Assembly (NCBI GenBank): GCA_005116945.1
Contig: SWDH01000003.1
Coordinates: forward strand, 54,595-113,010
Reading direction: 5' to 3'
Source: Nitrospira sp.
Lineage (GTDB): Bacteria > Nitrospirota > Nitrospiria > Nitrospirales > Nitrospiraceae
Length of the DNA stretch: 58,416 nucleotides
A program made the translations under genes and the position numbers. The notes under the pieces are model-generated. The model was given only the letters and a program-made list of their open reading frames with translations, was not told where the DNA came from and ran no database searches. How positions within the stretch are numbered: position 1 is the stretch's first letter; each line of letters starts with the position of its first letter. This document shows, piece by piece, positions 17,292-25,992 of the stretch.

Positions 17292-17644
17292 ATGCGGGAC
17301 CACACACAGCTTCGGGCATTTGAGTTGGCTGATGAAGTCGTCCTGTTGGTGTATCGACAACCGCAGGGTTTCCGAAAGAAGAGTTGTATGGACTGACTTC
17401 TCAAATTCGACGGGCAGAAGTTTCAGTCCCGTCTAACATTGTAGAGGGTTGCGCTCGTGACAGTGAGGCAGAGTATCTCAGGTTTCTCAGTATAGCCTTC
17501 GGGTCCTTGAGGGAATTACACTATCAACTGAATTTATCGAAGCGCTTGGGTTTCTTGCTCAACGAGGATTCATCTTCGCTTGAGCGCAAGATCGTAGAAA
17601 CGGAGAAGGTGTTGAATGGCTTGATCTGTGCCTTGCGCGATTAA
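17292..17644 (+). pseudogene. S23-type four-helix-bundle protein, frameshifted
   Basis: Small protein of the family first seen as an open frame inside spirochaete 23S rRNA genes and structurally related to Avd of diversity-generating retroelements; function unknown. From ATG 17292 the frame gives MRDHTQLRAFELADEVVLLV and stops at 17396. The rest of the protein (LYGLTSQIRRAEVSVPSNIVEGCAR to LNGLICALRD) is in the next frame to 17644. Adding one G in the GGG run near 17366 would join them as QPQGFPKEELYGLTSQ, the normal family sequence. Inverted GGCTGAAGG repeats flank the gene on both sides. Confidence 0.85.
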
Positions 17645-17692
17645 CTCATAGCCTTCAACCGGACGATTCATAACCTTCAGCCTAAACCCCCA
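17645..17692 (-). repeat. GGCTGAAGG repeat, copy D3 (inverted)
   Basis: AGCCTTCAACC and TAACCTTCAGCCTAAACCCC are the reverse complement of the D2 units, so D2 and D3 form inverted repeats around the four-helix-bundle gene. Confidence 0.55.
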
Positions 17693-17697
17693 TTCTT

Positions 17698-18732
17698 ATG
17701 CCAGACTATCGCCACATTTTATTGATCAAGCCGAGTTCGCTGGGTGACATCGTGCATGCGATGCCGACCTGTGCGGCAATTCGCCGAGCCTATCCCAAGG
17801 CTCGGCTGACCTGGTTGGTCAAACGTGAGTGGGCTGGTCTCGTAGAGCGGATCGACGGGGTTGATCGGGTGTGGCCGGTGACATCGACTCTTAAGGGGTG
17901 GCTCTCCCAGGTATCGTCTCTTCGCGCGGAGCAGTTCGACCTTGTTATGGATCTTCAGGGTCTGTTCCGGAGCGCTGCAATCGGGTGGTTTAGTGGATCG
18001 CCTCTACTTGTGGGATTTGCCAATGGGCGAGAAGGGAGCCCCAGGTTTTATTCACAACGCGTGTCGGTTCCGCAATCGGACATGCACGCGGTTGATCGGA
18101 ATTTGCTTGTGGCCAATGCTGTGGGAGCGATGGAGTCCGGTACGCCGGAATTTCGTTTTCGCATCCCGCAACACGATTACGATGAGGTCGATCGCGTATT
18201 GAGTCGATCCGGTGTGACGCCTGGAACGAATTGGGTGGCGATGAATGTGTCTGCCCGGTGGCAGACTAAGCGGTGGCCTCCTGCGTCGTTCGCCGAAGTC
18301 GCAGATCGGCTGCAGCAAGAGGGTTGGGGTGCCGTAGTCATGATCGGAGGTCCTGATGAGCGGGCGGAGGTTGCTGAAGTCAACAGGATGATGAAGACTC
18401 CCGCCATCGATCTGGCCGGAGCCACGACCGTGGGGTTGCTCCCGGCGCTCCTCAGTAGGGCATCACTGCTGATTACGAATGATTCAGGTCCGATGCATGT
18501 TGCGGCGGCAGTGGGCACCGCGATTGTCGCCCTGTTCGGACCGACCAGTGCCGTTCGGACTGGTCCTTACGGGGCGGGTCATGCCGTCTTGTCAGGGAGT
18601 GTTCCCTGCAGTCCCTGTTTCAGCCGAACCTGCGACAATGCGGTGTCGTTGGAATGTCTGAAAATGGTGTCACCACAACAAGTATTGGCAGCGGCTCGAG
18701 TACAGCGTGCTCAGCGAATGGTTCCTCGATGA
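17698..18732 (+). CDS. GT9 heptosyltransferase, WaaC-like
   Basis: Transfers heptose to the inner LPS core at the cytoplasmic face of the inner membrane. The 344-residue protein starts ILLIKPSSLGDIVHAMPTCA, the opening typical of heptosyltransferase I, and has NVSARWQTKRWPPASFAEVA and TNDSGPMHVAAAVGTAIVAL in the C-terminal donor-binding half. A Cys-rich tail (CSPCFSRTCDN) is common in this family. The next GT9 gene overlaps by 4 bp (ATGA). The exact acceptor cannot be read from the sequence; WaaC is the best guess from the N-terminal motif. Confidence 0.85.
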   Translation: MPDYRHILLIKPSSLGDIVHAMPTCAAIRRAYPKARLTWLVKREWAGLVERIDGVDRVWPVTSTLKGWLSQVSSLRAEQFDLVMDLQGLFRSAAIGWFSGSPLLVGFANGREGSPRFYSQRVSVPQSDMHAVDRNLLVANAVGAMESGTPEFRFRIPQHDYDEVDRVLSRSGVTPGTNWVAMNVSARWQTKRWPPASFAEVADRLQQEGWGAVVMIGGPDERAEVAEVNRMMKTPAIDLAGATTVGLLPALLSRASLLITNDSGPMHVAAAVGTAIVALFGPTSAVRTGPYGAGHAVLSGSVPCSPCFSRTCDNAVSLECLKMVSPQQVLAAARVQRAQRMVPR

Positions 18733-19748
18733 ATATTCTTTTAGTCAGGCCTGACGGGATCGGCGATGAAATTTTGTGTCTGCCGGTCGCGTCCGCATTA
18801 CGCAGGCTCCTGCCGGAAGCACGGATCACGTTTCTCTCCAGCGAGTACGCTGCCCCGCTCTTGGCGCACCATCCGGACCTCGATGAGGTTTGGACGGTCA
18901 CAGGCCGGGAATCCCTGCGCGAGTTGAAGGCGTTATTTTGCCGGGCTGTCGATGCGGCGGTGTTTCTCAAACCGTTTAAACGGTTGATGTGGGCCGCGTT
19001 CTTGGCACGGGTGCCGATTCGAGTGGCCACAGGGTACCGCTGGTATAGTGTGTTGGCGAATCGTCGGATCTATGAACATCGAAAAGATTTTTCCAAGCAT
19101 GAAACGGCGTATAACGTCGGCATGCTTGCGGGGCTCGGATTGCAGCCTGGGATCGTCTCTCCACCGAGTCTCGTTCTGACCGATGCAGAGCGAGCGTCGG
19201 GGCAAGAGCGATTACGGAGCCTGCCGATTCCCACAGTTGTCCTCCACCCTGGTGGTTTTGCGGCGCGGCGCTGGCGCGTGGAACAGTATCATGCGCTTGC
19301 GGTCGATTTGACTCGGAAGGATGTGGGTGTGGTATTGACGGGAAGTCAGGTGGAAGCAGATATGTTCAACCAGCATAGAGCCAATGGCGGGCCGATTCCT
19401 GCCTCGGTACTCAATCTCATGGGTCGACTGTCGGTGCGTGAGCTGATGGCTGTGATTGCGGCAAGTCACGCCGTGGTCTCCGGGGCCACCGGCCCAGCCC
19501 ATATTGCCGCAGCCTGTGGGGTGCCAAACGTCAGTCTGTTCGATCCACGACGCAACAATCTTCCGACGCGTTGGCAGCCGCTTGGTCGAGGCGTTGTCAT
19601 GCGCCCAGATGTGCCGACGTGCGAAAAATGTATTTATGAGGCCTGTCCCTATTGGGACTGTCTCGATCGGCTGACAGTGGACACGGTGGCACGACAAGTC
19701 ATGGAAGTCGCCCGACAGCCTGCTCCACTCAAGGTTATCCATGTCTAG
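18729..19748 (+). CDS. GT9-family glycosyltransferase (heptosyltransferase-like)
   Basis: A 339-residue ADP-heptose:LPS heptosyltransferase-family protein. ATG 18729 overlaps the previous stop (ATGA) and gives MNILLVRPDGIGDEILCLPV. Conserved blocks are LHPGGFAARRWRVEQYHALA and SGATGPAHIAAACGVPNVSL, followed by a Cys-rich end (CEKCIYEACPYWDC). The nearby PSSLGD-type and PNWLGD-type GT9 genes suggest that this one adds a further core residue. Its last codons (LKVIHV, stop) recur in nearly the same form 190 bp downstream, see the insertion entry. Confidence 0.85.
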   Translation: MNILLVRPDGIGDEILCLPVASALRRLLPEARITFLSSEYAAPLLAHHPDLDEVWTVTGRESLRELKALFCRAVDAAVFLKPFKRLMWAAFLARVPIRVATGYRWYSVLANRRIYEHRKDFSKHETAYNVGMLAGLGLQPGIVSPPSLVLTDAERASGQERLRSLPIPTVVLHPGGFAARRWRVEQYHALAVDLTRKDVGVVLTGSQVEADMFNQHRANGGPIPASVLNLMGRLSVRELMAVIAASHAVVSGATGPAHIAAACGVPNVSLFDPRRNNLPTRWQPLGRGVVMRPDVPTCEKCIYEACPYWDCLDRLTVDTVARQVMEVARQPAPLKVIHV

Positions 19749-19937
19749 CAGGACGCTCAAAAAGTCTCCCTTCTCACCCGCCCAACCCGTGCGCGCCGAG
19801 ACGCGTCTTTTCCCATGCGGCATGCGCGAAATCTGTGAAGCGTATCTCGTGAAGCGTCGTTCGTTTCCGGATTCGGACGTTTCACGCTTCACGTTTCACG
19901 AACGACGAGGATGGCCGCTCAAGGTGCTCCATGTCTA
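19728..19937 (+). mobile_element. small inserted element flanked by a 20-bp direct repeat
   Basis: CTCAAGGTTATCCATGTCTA (19728-19747) ends the GT9 gene, and CTCAAGGTGCTCCATGTCTA (19918-19937) carries the start of the next GT2 gene. Between them lie the MITE-A terminus CAGGACGCTCAAAAAGT (19749-19765) and a C-type hairpin whose arms CGTCGTTCGT (19855-19864) and ACGAACGACG (19898-19907) pair perfectly. Without the element the GT9 stop and GT2 start would overlap. A 65-codon open frame across it (19741-19938) is probably not a gene. Confidence 0.65.
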
Positions 19938-20683
19938 AACTATCGGTGTACGTCATTGCCTACAATGACGAGCCCAACATGAGGGCCTGCCTTGAGTCTA
20001 TATCTGGCTGGGGCGATGAGTTGATTGTCGTGGATTCCCACAGTCGAGATCGGACGGCTGCAATCAGTCGTGAATTTACGAATAAGGTCTATCAAGTCGA
20101 CTTTAAGGGATTCGGCGATTTGCGCAATCAGGCAGTGGCACTCACAACCCATGAATGGGTCTTCAGTCTGGATAGCGATGAGAGAATGACGCCCGAGTTG
20201 CGGGAAGAGATTCGACTGCTGCTCGAACGTGGACCCGAGGCGGATGCCTACTTCGTCCCAAGAAAGAACTATTTTTTAGGCCGGTGGATCAGACATTGCG
20301 GCTGGTATCCCGATTATCGGCAACCGCAGTTGTTTCGCAAGGGGCGGTTTCGGTATCGCGAAGAACTTGTCCATGAAAGTTTCGATTGTGATGGGCCGGT
20401 CGGATTTCTCAAGAGTCCCGCGTTGCAGTATCCATTTCGAAACATCGATCACTATGTGGCGAAGCAAGACCGCTACTCGGCCCTGATGGCTCGTCGCATG
20501 GTGGAGCAGGGCCGGCGGTTCTCTCCCCCTCAACTGATCACCCATCCGCTCGGTGCGTTTTTCAAGATGTATGTGCAGCGGGCCGGCTTCCTCGACGGGA
20601 AACCTGGCTTGATTCTTTCCGGCCTCTATGCCTATTACACCGTCATGAAGTACGCGAAGTTCTGGGAACTGACGAAACCATGA
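19931..20683 (+). CDS. GT2-family LPS core glycosyltransferase, WaaE/KdtX-like
   Basis: Inverting glycosyltransferase of 250 residues, GT-A fold. Seen: VYVIAYNDEPNMRACLESIS at the start, WGDELIVVDSHSRDRT, the DxD-type metal site in FSLDSDERM near residue 80, and the WIRHCGWYPDYRQPQLFRKG segment typical of the WaaE-like core glucosyltransferases. It lacks membrane segments. ATG 19931 is fixed by the homologous start. The next gene is separated by the B3 repeat. Confidence 0.85.
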   Translation: MSKLSVYVIAYNDEPNMRACLESISGWGDELIVVDSHSRDRTAAISREFTNKVYQVDFKGFGDLRNQAVALTTHEWVFSLDSDERMTPELREEIRLLLERGPEADAYFVPRKNYFLGRWIRHCGWYPDYRQPQLFRKGRFRYREELVHESFDCDGPVGFLKSPALQYPFRNIDHYVAKQDRYSALMARRMVEQGRRFSPPQLITHPLGAFFKMYVQRAGFLDGKPGLILSGLYAYYTVMKYAKFWELTKP

Positions 20684-20684
20684 A

Positions 20685-20793
20685 CCGTGTTTATCTTGTT
20701 CGTCTGGTTCATCTTGTTAGTTTGGTTTATCTCGTTAGTAACCGGAGTGACCAGACAAACCAAATAAACGAAACAACCAGACAAACCGTTCAA
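20685..20793 (+). repeat. TGGTTTGT/ACAAACCA palindromic repeat, copy B3
   Basis: Left half with TCGTCTGGTTCATCTTG and TTAGTTTGGTTTATCTCG, right half with ACCAGACAAACCAAATAAAC and AACAACCAGACAAACC. It fills the space between two GT2 genes and ends three bases before the next ATG. Confidence 0.75.
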
Positions 20794-20795
20794 CT

Positions 20796-21644
20796 ATGAA
20801 AGTCAGCGGATTTACATTCGTGCGAAACGTGGTGAAGTACGACTATCCCGTCGTGGAGTCGATCCGTTCCATTTTGCCGGTGGTCGATGAATTTATCGTG
20901 AATGTCGGGCGGTGTGACGACGGCACGCTTGAGCTGATCCGGTCGATCCGCGATCCGAAGATCAAGATCGTGGAGTCGGTCTGGGACGAGACGTTGCGAA
21001 AAGGCGGACTGATCTACGCCCAACAGACCAACATCGCCTTGGCGCACTGTAGTGGAGATTGGGCGTTCTACATCCAAGCCGACGAGGTCGTGCACGAAGA
21101 CGATTTGCTGATGATCCGGGAGGCGATGCGCCGCCAGCTTGGCAATCCTGAGGTGAAGGGACTCCTGTTCCGGTATCTGCATTTTATCGCGGACTATCGG
21201 TCGACGAATCCCTGGTTCTATCACAAAGCCGTGAGGATCATTCGAAACAACGGTGAAGTCGAGTCCTGCGGCGATGCCGTCGGATTTCATCTGAAAGCGA
21301 CACAGCAGTATCTCCAGAGCGGACCGAAGGAATGGATCGCTCCATCGAACGGGAGAGTCTTTCACTACGGATGGGTGAAGGACCCCAAAACGATGCTGGA
21401 AAAAAAGCGAGAGCAAGTGACGGTCTATCATGGAGGAGGCCACGTTCCTGTCGAAGAGGCCAAGCAGCTTGCGCACGACAGCTTTCAGTTCGAAGACTAT
21501 GCCGTATTGAAGGAGTTCAGCGGATCGCACCCGGCAGTGATGGCGGATCGTCTTCGATCTTCCCGGCGCTGGGCTTCCCGCCGCAATCGCTGGCTGAATT
21601 GGAGATTCTACGGAACAATCTTCCAGCGAGGCTTTCGCGGGTAA
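20796..21644 (+). CDS. GT2-like glycosyltransferase
   Basis: A 282-residue GT-A-like protein. It opens MKVSGFTFVRNVVKYDYPVV, has SILPVVDEFIVNVGRCDDGT and a likely metal-binding ADE motif in WAFYIQADEVVHEDD near residue 95. The family commonly occurs in LPS and exopolysaccharide clusters of diderms, but the donor and acceptor cannot be stated. ATG 20796 comes right after the B3 repeat and has no clear Shine-Dalgarno sequence, so the repeat seems to have replaced the native leader. Confidence 0.8.
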   Translation: MKVSGFTFVRNVVKYDYPVVESIRSILPVVDEFIVNVGRCDDGTLELIRSIRDPKIKIVESVWDETLRKGGLIYAQQTNIALAHCSGDWAFYIQADEVVHEDDLLMIREAMRRQLGNPEVKGLLFRYLHFIADYRSTNPWFYHKAVRIIRNNGEVESCGDAVGFHLKATQQYLQSGPKEWIAPSNGRVFHYGWVKDPKTMLEKKREQVTVYHGGGHVPVEEAKQLAHDSFQFEDYAVLKEFSGSHPAVMADRLRSSRRWASRRNRWLNWRFYGTIFQRGFRG

Positions 21645-21706
21645 GGACAGACTGACCATAAATAGGCCGAGGCCCTACCTGTTCTGTTAGTTATGGAGTC
21701 GGACAC

Positions 21707-22357
21707 ATGAGACTGAGCGATGTGGTGCGTCGTTACAAGTTCCGCTTACGCCGGCGATTTGGGAATCCCTCTAAGAGACGGGTCTTGGATGTTGGATCAG
21801 GCCATCGGCCGCACGATGACGCAACCCATCTGGTCGATCTCCTGCCCGAGGACGACTCTGAACGAGGAAATCCGATACAAAGAGTCGGGCTTCCTCTTCT
21901 CCTGGCCACAGTGGAAGCGCTTCCGTTCAGGGACAAGATGTTCGATTATGTCTATGCCTCTCATGTGCTGGAGCATACTGTTGACCCTGCAGCAGCCTGC
22001 AAAGAGCTGATGCGCATCGCCCGCGCAGGGTACATAGAGACGCCCAGCCCGTTTTATGAACAGGGGTACAATTATCCGAATCCCAATCGTGGGTGGTCGT
22101 TCCATCGTTGGTTTGTCTACATCGGCGAAGGAGATACGCTCACATTTGAACCCAAGACAAGCCAGACGATCGATGAGTTTTGTGACTGTCGGCATGGCCA
22201 ATTTATCAAGAAAGTCTATCAGTCTGTAGGAGACCTCAACCGCGTTCATCGTGTACTCCCACGCGAATGCAACGAACCGCTCACCCGGATGCCAAGTAGT
22301 GGGCACGCGAATTCTGTACGTGAATGGGGTCGAAGCGATTGGCGGGGCAGAGCGTGA
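21707..22357 (+). CDS. class I SAM-dependent methyltransferase
   Basis: A 216-residue methyltransferase: motif I VLDVGSGHRPHDDATHLVDL, then ATVEALPFRDKMFDYVYASH and VLEHTVDP, a common pattern for small methyltransferases of sugar or lipid clusters. After about residue 185 (VHRVLPRECN) the residues no longer look like the family and overlap the next gene by about 59 bp, so the true C-terminus may have been lost in a small deletion. Substrate unknown. Confidence 0.75.
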   Translation: MRLSDVVRRYKFRLRRRFGNPSKRRVLDVGSGHRPHDDATHLVDLLPEDDSERGNPIQRVGLPLLLATVEALPFRDKMFDYVYASHVLEHTVDPAAACKELMRIARAGYIETPSPFYEQGYNYPNPNRGWSFHRWFVYIGEGDTLTFEPKTSQTIDEFCDCRHGQFIKKVYQSVGDLNRVHRVLPRECNEPLTRMPSSGHANSVREWGRSDWRGRA

Positions 22358-23420
22358 TCTGATCGCATTGCTGCACACACTCGATCGCCAGACATGGGAG
22401 CCGCATGTGATCTGTCCGGGAACGGGCCCGTTCCGAGAGCAGCTGCACGCGATCGCCGTCCCCACTCATGCACTGAGTCTTCCCCCCTGGAGAAAGCCTC
22501 TCGCTGTGTTTCAGCGCCGATCGGCGATCGGGCATTTTGGTGCTCTTGTGGGCCAACTCGATCCAGCCTTGGTTCATGTGAACGATATCTGGTGGGTGCC
22601 CCATACCGTGAGAGCCATCGAGAGTGGTCGGTCTCATTCCATGCCGATCGTGGCCCATGTGAGGCAGGAAATCGAACCGGAGAAGGTGGGACGCTATGAG
22701 CTTGATCGGGTCGAGGCCGTCATTGCCATTTCCAGACAGATTGAGCAATCGCTCATTACCGGTGGTGTTTCGATGAGCAGGGTACGGACTCTCTATAGTG
22801 GAATTGATTGTTCCAAGAGACCATCTACCCGCGATGACCAGGCGATTCGTCAGATGCTCGGGCTCCCGAACGATGCCGTCTTATTGGGCACCGTTGCCAA
22901 TCTGTTCCCACGAAAAGGCTATGAGGTGATGCTTCGAGCGCTTCCGGCCATCGTCCACGCACTACCCACGGTGCATTATGTGATCGTGGGCAGTGATGAT
23001 CACGGCTATGCCGATCGATTGACACGGCTCGCGAACGAATTGAGAATTGCCGACCGCGTACACATTGTCGGCTTTCAGGACCCGGTTCAGCCGTTCCTGG
23101 CCGCGCTCGATCTGTATATGCATCCTGCACTCATGGAGGGCTTTGGGATTGCGGTGGTCGAAGCGATGGCGATGGGCAAAGCCGTGGTTGCGACGACAAC
23201 AGGAGGGCTTCCCGAAGTCGTAGCGCAGGGAGAGACCGGCTTGCTTGTTCCCCCGGGCGATGTCGAGTCATTAGCTGAAGCCGCGATTTCTCTTCTGGAA
23301 AATACGGTAAAGCGAGAGCAGATGGGGGTGTGCGGAAGGATGCGCGCGCAAGAGAGATTTAGCCTTGATGCGTCTGTCGCGCACATGGAACAGCTGTATG
23401 GAGAAGTATTGGGTGCGTAG
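22299..23420 (+). CDS. GT4-family glycosyltransferase
   Basis: Retaining GT-B glycosyltransferase of about 373 residues. The N-terminal half has RILYVNGVEAIGGAERDLIA; the C-terminal half has GTVANLFPRKGYEVMLRALP and the donor-site EGFGIAVVEAMAMGKAVVAT motif with the E-x7-E pair. GTG 22299 is chosen because the protein then begins just before the conserved first strand; the frame is open to GTG 22251, which would overlap the previous gene by 107 bp. Role in outer core synthesis is inferred from position. Confidence 0.82.
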   Translation: MGTRILYVNGVEAIGGAERDLIALLHTLDRQTWEPHVICPGTGPFREQLHAIAVPTHALSLPPWRKPLAVFQRRSAIGHFGALVGQLDPALVHVNDIWWVPHTVRAIESGRSHSMPIVAHVRQEIEPEKVGRYELDRVEAVIAISRQIEQSLITGGVSMSRVRTLYSGIDCSKRPSTRDDQAIRQMLGLPNDAVLLGTVANLFPRKGYEVMLRALPAIVHALPTVHYVIVGSDDHGYADRLTRLANELRIADRVHIVGFQDPVQPFLAALDLYMHPALMEGFGIAVVEAMAMGKAVVATTTGGLPEVVAQGETGLLVPPGDVESLAEAAISLLENTVKREQMGVCGRMRAQERFSLDASVAHMEQLYGEVLGA

Positions 23421-23494
23421 AAAGCTGCAAAAAAATCTGTAGCGCGTCAGAATCTCTCTGGCTTCCACGGTTAGGGCGATAGGAAAGCGGCGTG

Positions 23495-23619
23495 CAGGAT
23501 GCTCAAAAAGTTCGCCCAGCAAGGCCGCAGGCGAATCGAAACCAGAGGCGTACCCTCTGGGGTACGTTGAGGATTTCGATGAGTCGAGAACGAAGCTGGC
23601 GGACTATTTCAGCATCCTG
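23495..23619 (+). mobile_element. MITE-like element, copy A2
   Basis: About 125 bp with terminal inverted repeats CAGGATGCTCAAAAAGT and, from the other end, CAGGATGCTGAAATAGT. The interior has GCAAGGCCGCAGGCGAATCG, a palindrome around GCGTACCCTCTGGGGTACG and GAACGAAGCTGGCGG, closely matching A1 at 6689-6812. No coding capacity. Its right end is 13 bp before the next gene start. Confidence 0.75.
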
Positions 23620-23632
23620 AGAAGGGGAGAGG

Positions 23633-24748
23633 ATGAGAATTGGTATAGACGCCAATCCGATGGTGGGCGATATGGGTGGGGTGGGATGGCACAGCTATCA
23701 TCTGCTCCGCACGATGATGGCACAGCAAGGAGAAATCGATTTTGTCGCCTATGCGAGACCGGGCGCAGCTCGGCCTGACGCTGTGAGTGCTTGGACGGGC
23801 GCTGAGCGGCTTGGGTGGATCAATTCGAGCCGATGGGGGATGGGGAAGCGGGGAGCGTCCGATCAGTTGGATCTCTACCACGGCACGAATTTCAAAATGC
23901 AGACGGTCGGCCGCTACGGCGGGGTTGTGACGATTCACGATCTCTGGTTGGATCGCCACCCTGAGTACTCGAAGAAGATGTTGGGCCAATGGCCATCCTC
24001 GTTTAAGACCAGACAGATGGCCCTACGGGCTAGAAAAACCATTACCGTGTCCGAGTTTTCTGCGAGAGAGCTGATGGATCTCTATGGTTTGAAGCGCGAG
24101 CACATCAGAGTCATTCCCAACGGAGTGTCGGGGGATTTCGTGCCACGTCGGGACGATCCGGCCATGGCGGAGTTGCGGAAACGGATTGGTTTGAAGGCTG
24201 AGCGCTATGTCTTATTTATTGGAGGGGCGGACCCACGAAAGAATCACCAGGTATTTCTTGAAGCGGCTGAGATGGTGCGAAAGAAGCTGGGATCGAGGAT
24301 GTTGGTTCTTGTCGGCTCGCCCACCCATCCGTTCGGGAGCTATGAGGAGACGGCTCGAAGGCGGAGCTTGTTGGAAAAGGTGCTCTGTCCGGGACGGTTG
24401 CCCACGAATGACTTGCAGCTTTTGTATTCCAATGCCGATCTGTTTGTGTTCCCTTCGCTGTACGAGGGGTTTGGGATGCCCGTGTTGGAAGCGATGGCCT
24501 GTGAGGTGCCGGTGCTCACGTCCAATTCGACCGCATTGGCAGAAGTGGCAGGTGATGCAGCGGTGTTGGCAGATCCTCAAGACGCGCGGGCACTGGGAGA
24601 GGCGATGGTCCGTGCGCTTGAGGATGAGCCGCTTCGAGCCGACTTGAAGGTCAAGGGATTGGCCCGGGCCAAGCAATTCTCCTGGGAGCAGGTTGCCGTA
24701 AAGACCGTGGCCCTGTACCGGGAGTTGTGCGAGGGGAAACGCTCGTAG
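23633..24748 (+). CDS. GT4-family glycosyltransferase
   Basis: A 371-residue GT-B enzyme. It opens MRIGIDANPMVGDMGGVGWH, has the middle YVLFIGGADPRKNHQVFLEA strand and the donor-binding YEGFGMPVLEAMACEVPVLT motif near residue 280. It resembles mannosyl- or related transferases of core and O-antigen clusters; the sugar is not known. ATG 23633 is preceded by GGGGAGAGG, provided just after the A2 element. Confidence 0.85.
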   Translation: MRIGIDANPMVGDMGGVGWHSYHLLRTMMAQQGEIDFVAYARPGAARPDAVSAWTGAERLGWINSSRWGMGKRGASDQLDLYHGTNFKMQTVGRYGGVVTIHDLWLDRHPEYSKKMLGQWPSSFKTRQMALRARKTITVSEFSARELMDLYGLKREHIRVIPNGVSGDFVPRRDDPAMAELRKRIGLKAERYVLFIGGADPRKNHQVFLEAAEMVRKKLGSRMLVLVGSPTHPFGSYEETARRRSLLEKVLCPGRLPTNDLQLLYSNADLFVFPSLYEGFGMPVLEAMACEVPVLTSNSTALAEVAGDAAVLADPQDARALGEAMVRALEDEPLRADLKVKGLARAKQFSWEQVAVKTVALYRELCEGKRS

Positions 24749-24806
24749 TGGTGAGCGATCAGTGTCTGTTTCTTGCTATCAGCCGCAGGGCATCAGCTCT
24801 TTTCTC

Positions 24807-25835
24807 ATGAAACACGTCCTTATCATCAAGCTCCGCTATATCGGCGATGTCTTATTGGCCACGCCGACTGTGCGAGCGATCAAAGCAGCGCTGCCCGATG
24901 TGAGGGTCACGATGATGGTCAATCGTGGGACGGAAGATGTCTTATCCGGTAACCTGGACTTGGAAGAGATCGTCGTTCTCGACAAAGGATCTTTGGGGGC
25001 TCAATCGCGGCTGATTGCCGGTCTGCGGAGTCGGCGATTCGATACGGTGATCGATTTGACAGATGGAGATCGCTCCGCGTTTCTGAGTTGGATCAGTGGG
25101 GCCTCTGTTCGGATCGGGTTCAATGATGAACATCGATGGCGGGGGAAGTACTACACGCAGGTGGTCCAGTCTGCGATGGGTGTGCAGCACCGGATCGACC
25201 GAGATTTGGACGCCCTCAAACCCATGAGTATCCACGCCGGCTCAAAGGATCTTCAACTTCTGGTGACGCCGGAAGAAGCCCACAGTGCAGATCAATTGTT
25301 GGATCAACTCGGTATTCAGCGATCGCAGTTGATGGTCATCTTGCAGCCCGGGGCCCGGTATTGGTTCAAGGCCTGGCCTCCGGAGCGGTATGCGGAGCTG
25401 GCGGATCGGTTGAGCTCCCAGTATGGGTGCCAGGTATTGATTGGAGGAAGCAGCCAGGATATCGATCTCGCGCAGCAGATTCGACAGATGACGGAGAGCC
25501 GCCCCACGATCATGGCAGGTCGTACAACCATTAAACAGTTTGCAGCCATTGCCAAAAGGTCAGCCCTCTTCGTAGGAAGCGATAGTGGCGCGATGCACAT
25601 TGCTGCGGCAGTGGGTACTTCAGTCGTCGCATTGTTCGGCCCGTCGAATCCCCGCGAGTGGGGGCCTCGTGGCGGTCGTGCGGAGGTGCTATATAAGGAG
25701 ATCGATTGCCGTATCTGCTTTCATCCGACTTGTACGAGAGGGGAACAGAATTGCATGAGGCTCATTTCAGTTGAGGAGGTCATTGCTGCAGCGCAGAAGC
25801 TTCTTCGTGCCAGGCAATCGGACTGTGCGGGCTAA
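24807..25835 (+). CDS. GT9-family heptosyltransferase, WaaQ-like
   Basis: Fourth GT9 enzyme of the window, 342 residues. ATG 24807 gives MKHVLIIKLRYIGDVLLATP, the opening typical of heptosyltransferase III-like proteins; the frame extends upstream to 24762 with unrelated residues. Other blocks are LQPGARYWFKAWPPERYAEL and GSDSGAMHIAAAVGTSVVAL, and a Cys-rich tail (CRICFHPTCTRGEQNC). It is the last gene of the core block; about 220 bp follow before the regulator of the next locus. Confidence 0.85.
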   Translation: MKHVLIIKLRYIGDVLLATPTVRAIKAALPDVRVTMMVNRGTEDVLSGNLDLEEIVVLDKGSLGAQSRLIAGLRSRRFDTVIDLTDGDRSAFLSWISGASVRIGFNDEHRWRGKYYTQVVQSAMGVQHRIDRDLDALKPMSIHAGSKDLQLLVTPEEAHSADQLLDQLGIQRSQLMVILQPGARYWFKAWPPERYAELADRLSSQYGCQVLIGGSSQDIDLAQQIRQMTESRPTIMAGRTTIKQFAAIAKRSALFVGSDSGAMHIAAAVGTSVVALFGPSNPREWGPRGGRAEVLYKEIDCRICFHPTCTRGEQNCMRLISVEEVIAAAQKLLRARQSDCAG

Positions 25836-25992
25836 ACAGTTGTTCCGATCCTAGCGGATCCAGCCTATTGTTTGGTCTCAATCCCGCCACGATTTCCCAT
25901 ATCTTTCTCATTCGCATCATCTACGCCAGATTCAACCGAAATTGCCGACTCATCGTTGGGACACCGTAATGTCTAGCTACGTATTTTTTTGC

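Noticed and set aside
17292-17644. Diversity-generating retroelement suggested by the Avd-like fold of the S23 proteins
   Set aside because: No reverse transcriptase, template repeat or variable repeat is visible around either copy.
19741-19938. 65-codon frame ending LKVLHV
   Set aside because: It runs across a repeat insertion and merely reuses the duplicated 20-bp end; no family or start signal.
25836-25875. Terminator-like GATCC-TAGC-GGATC palindrome after the last GT9 gene
   Set aside because: The stem is only five base pairs and no T-run follows.
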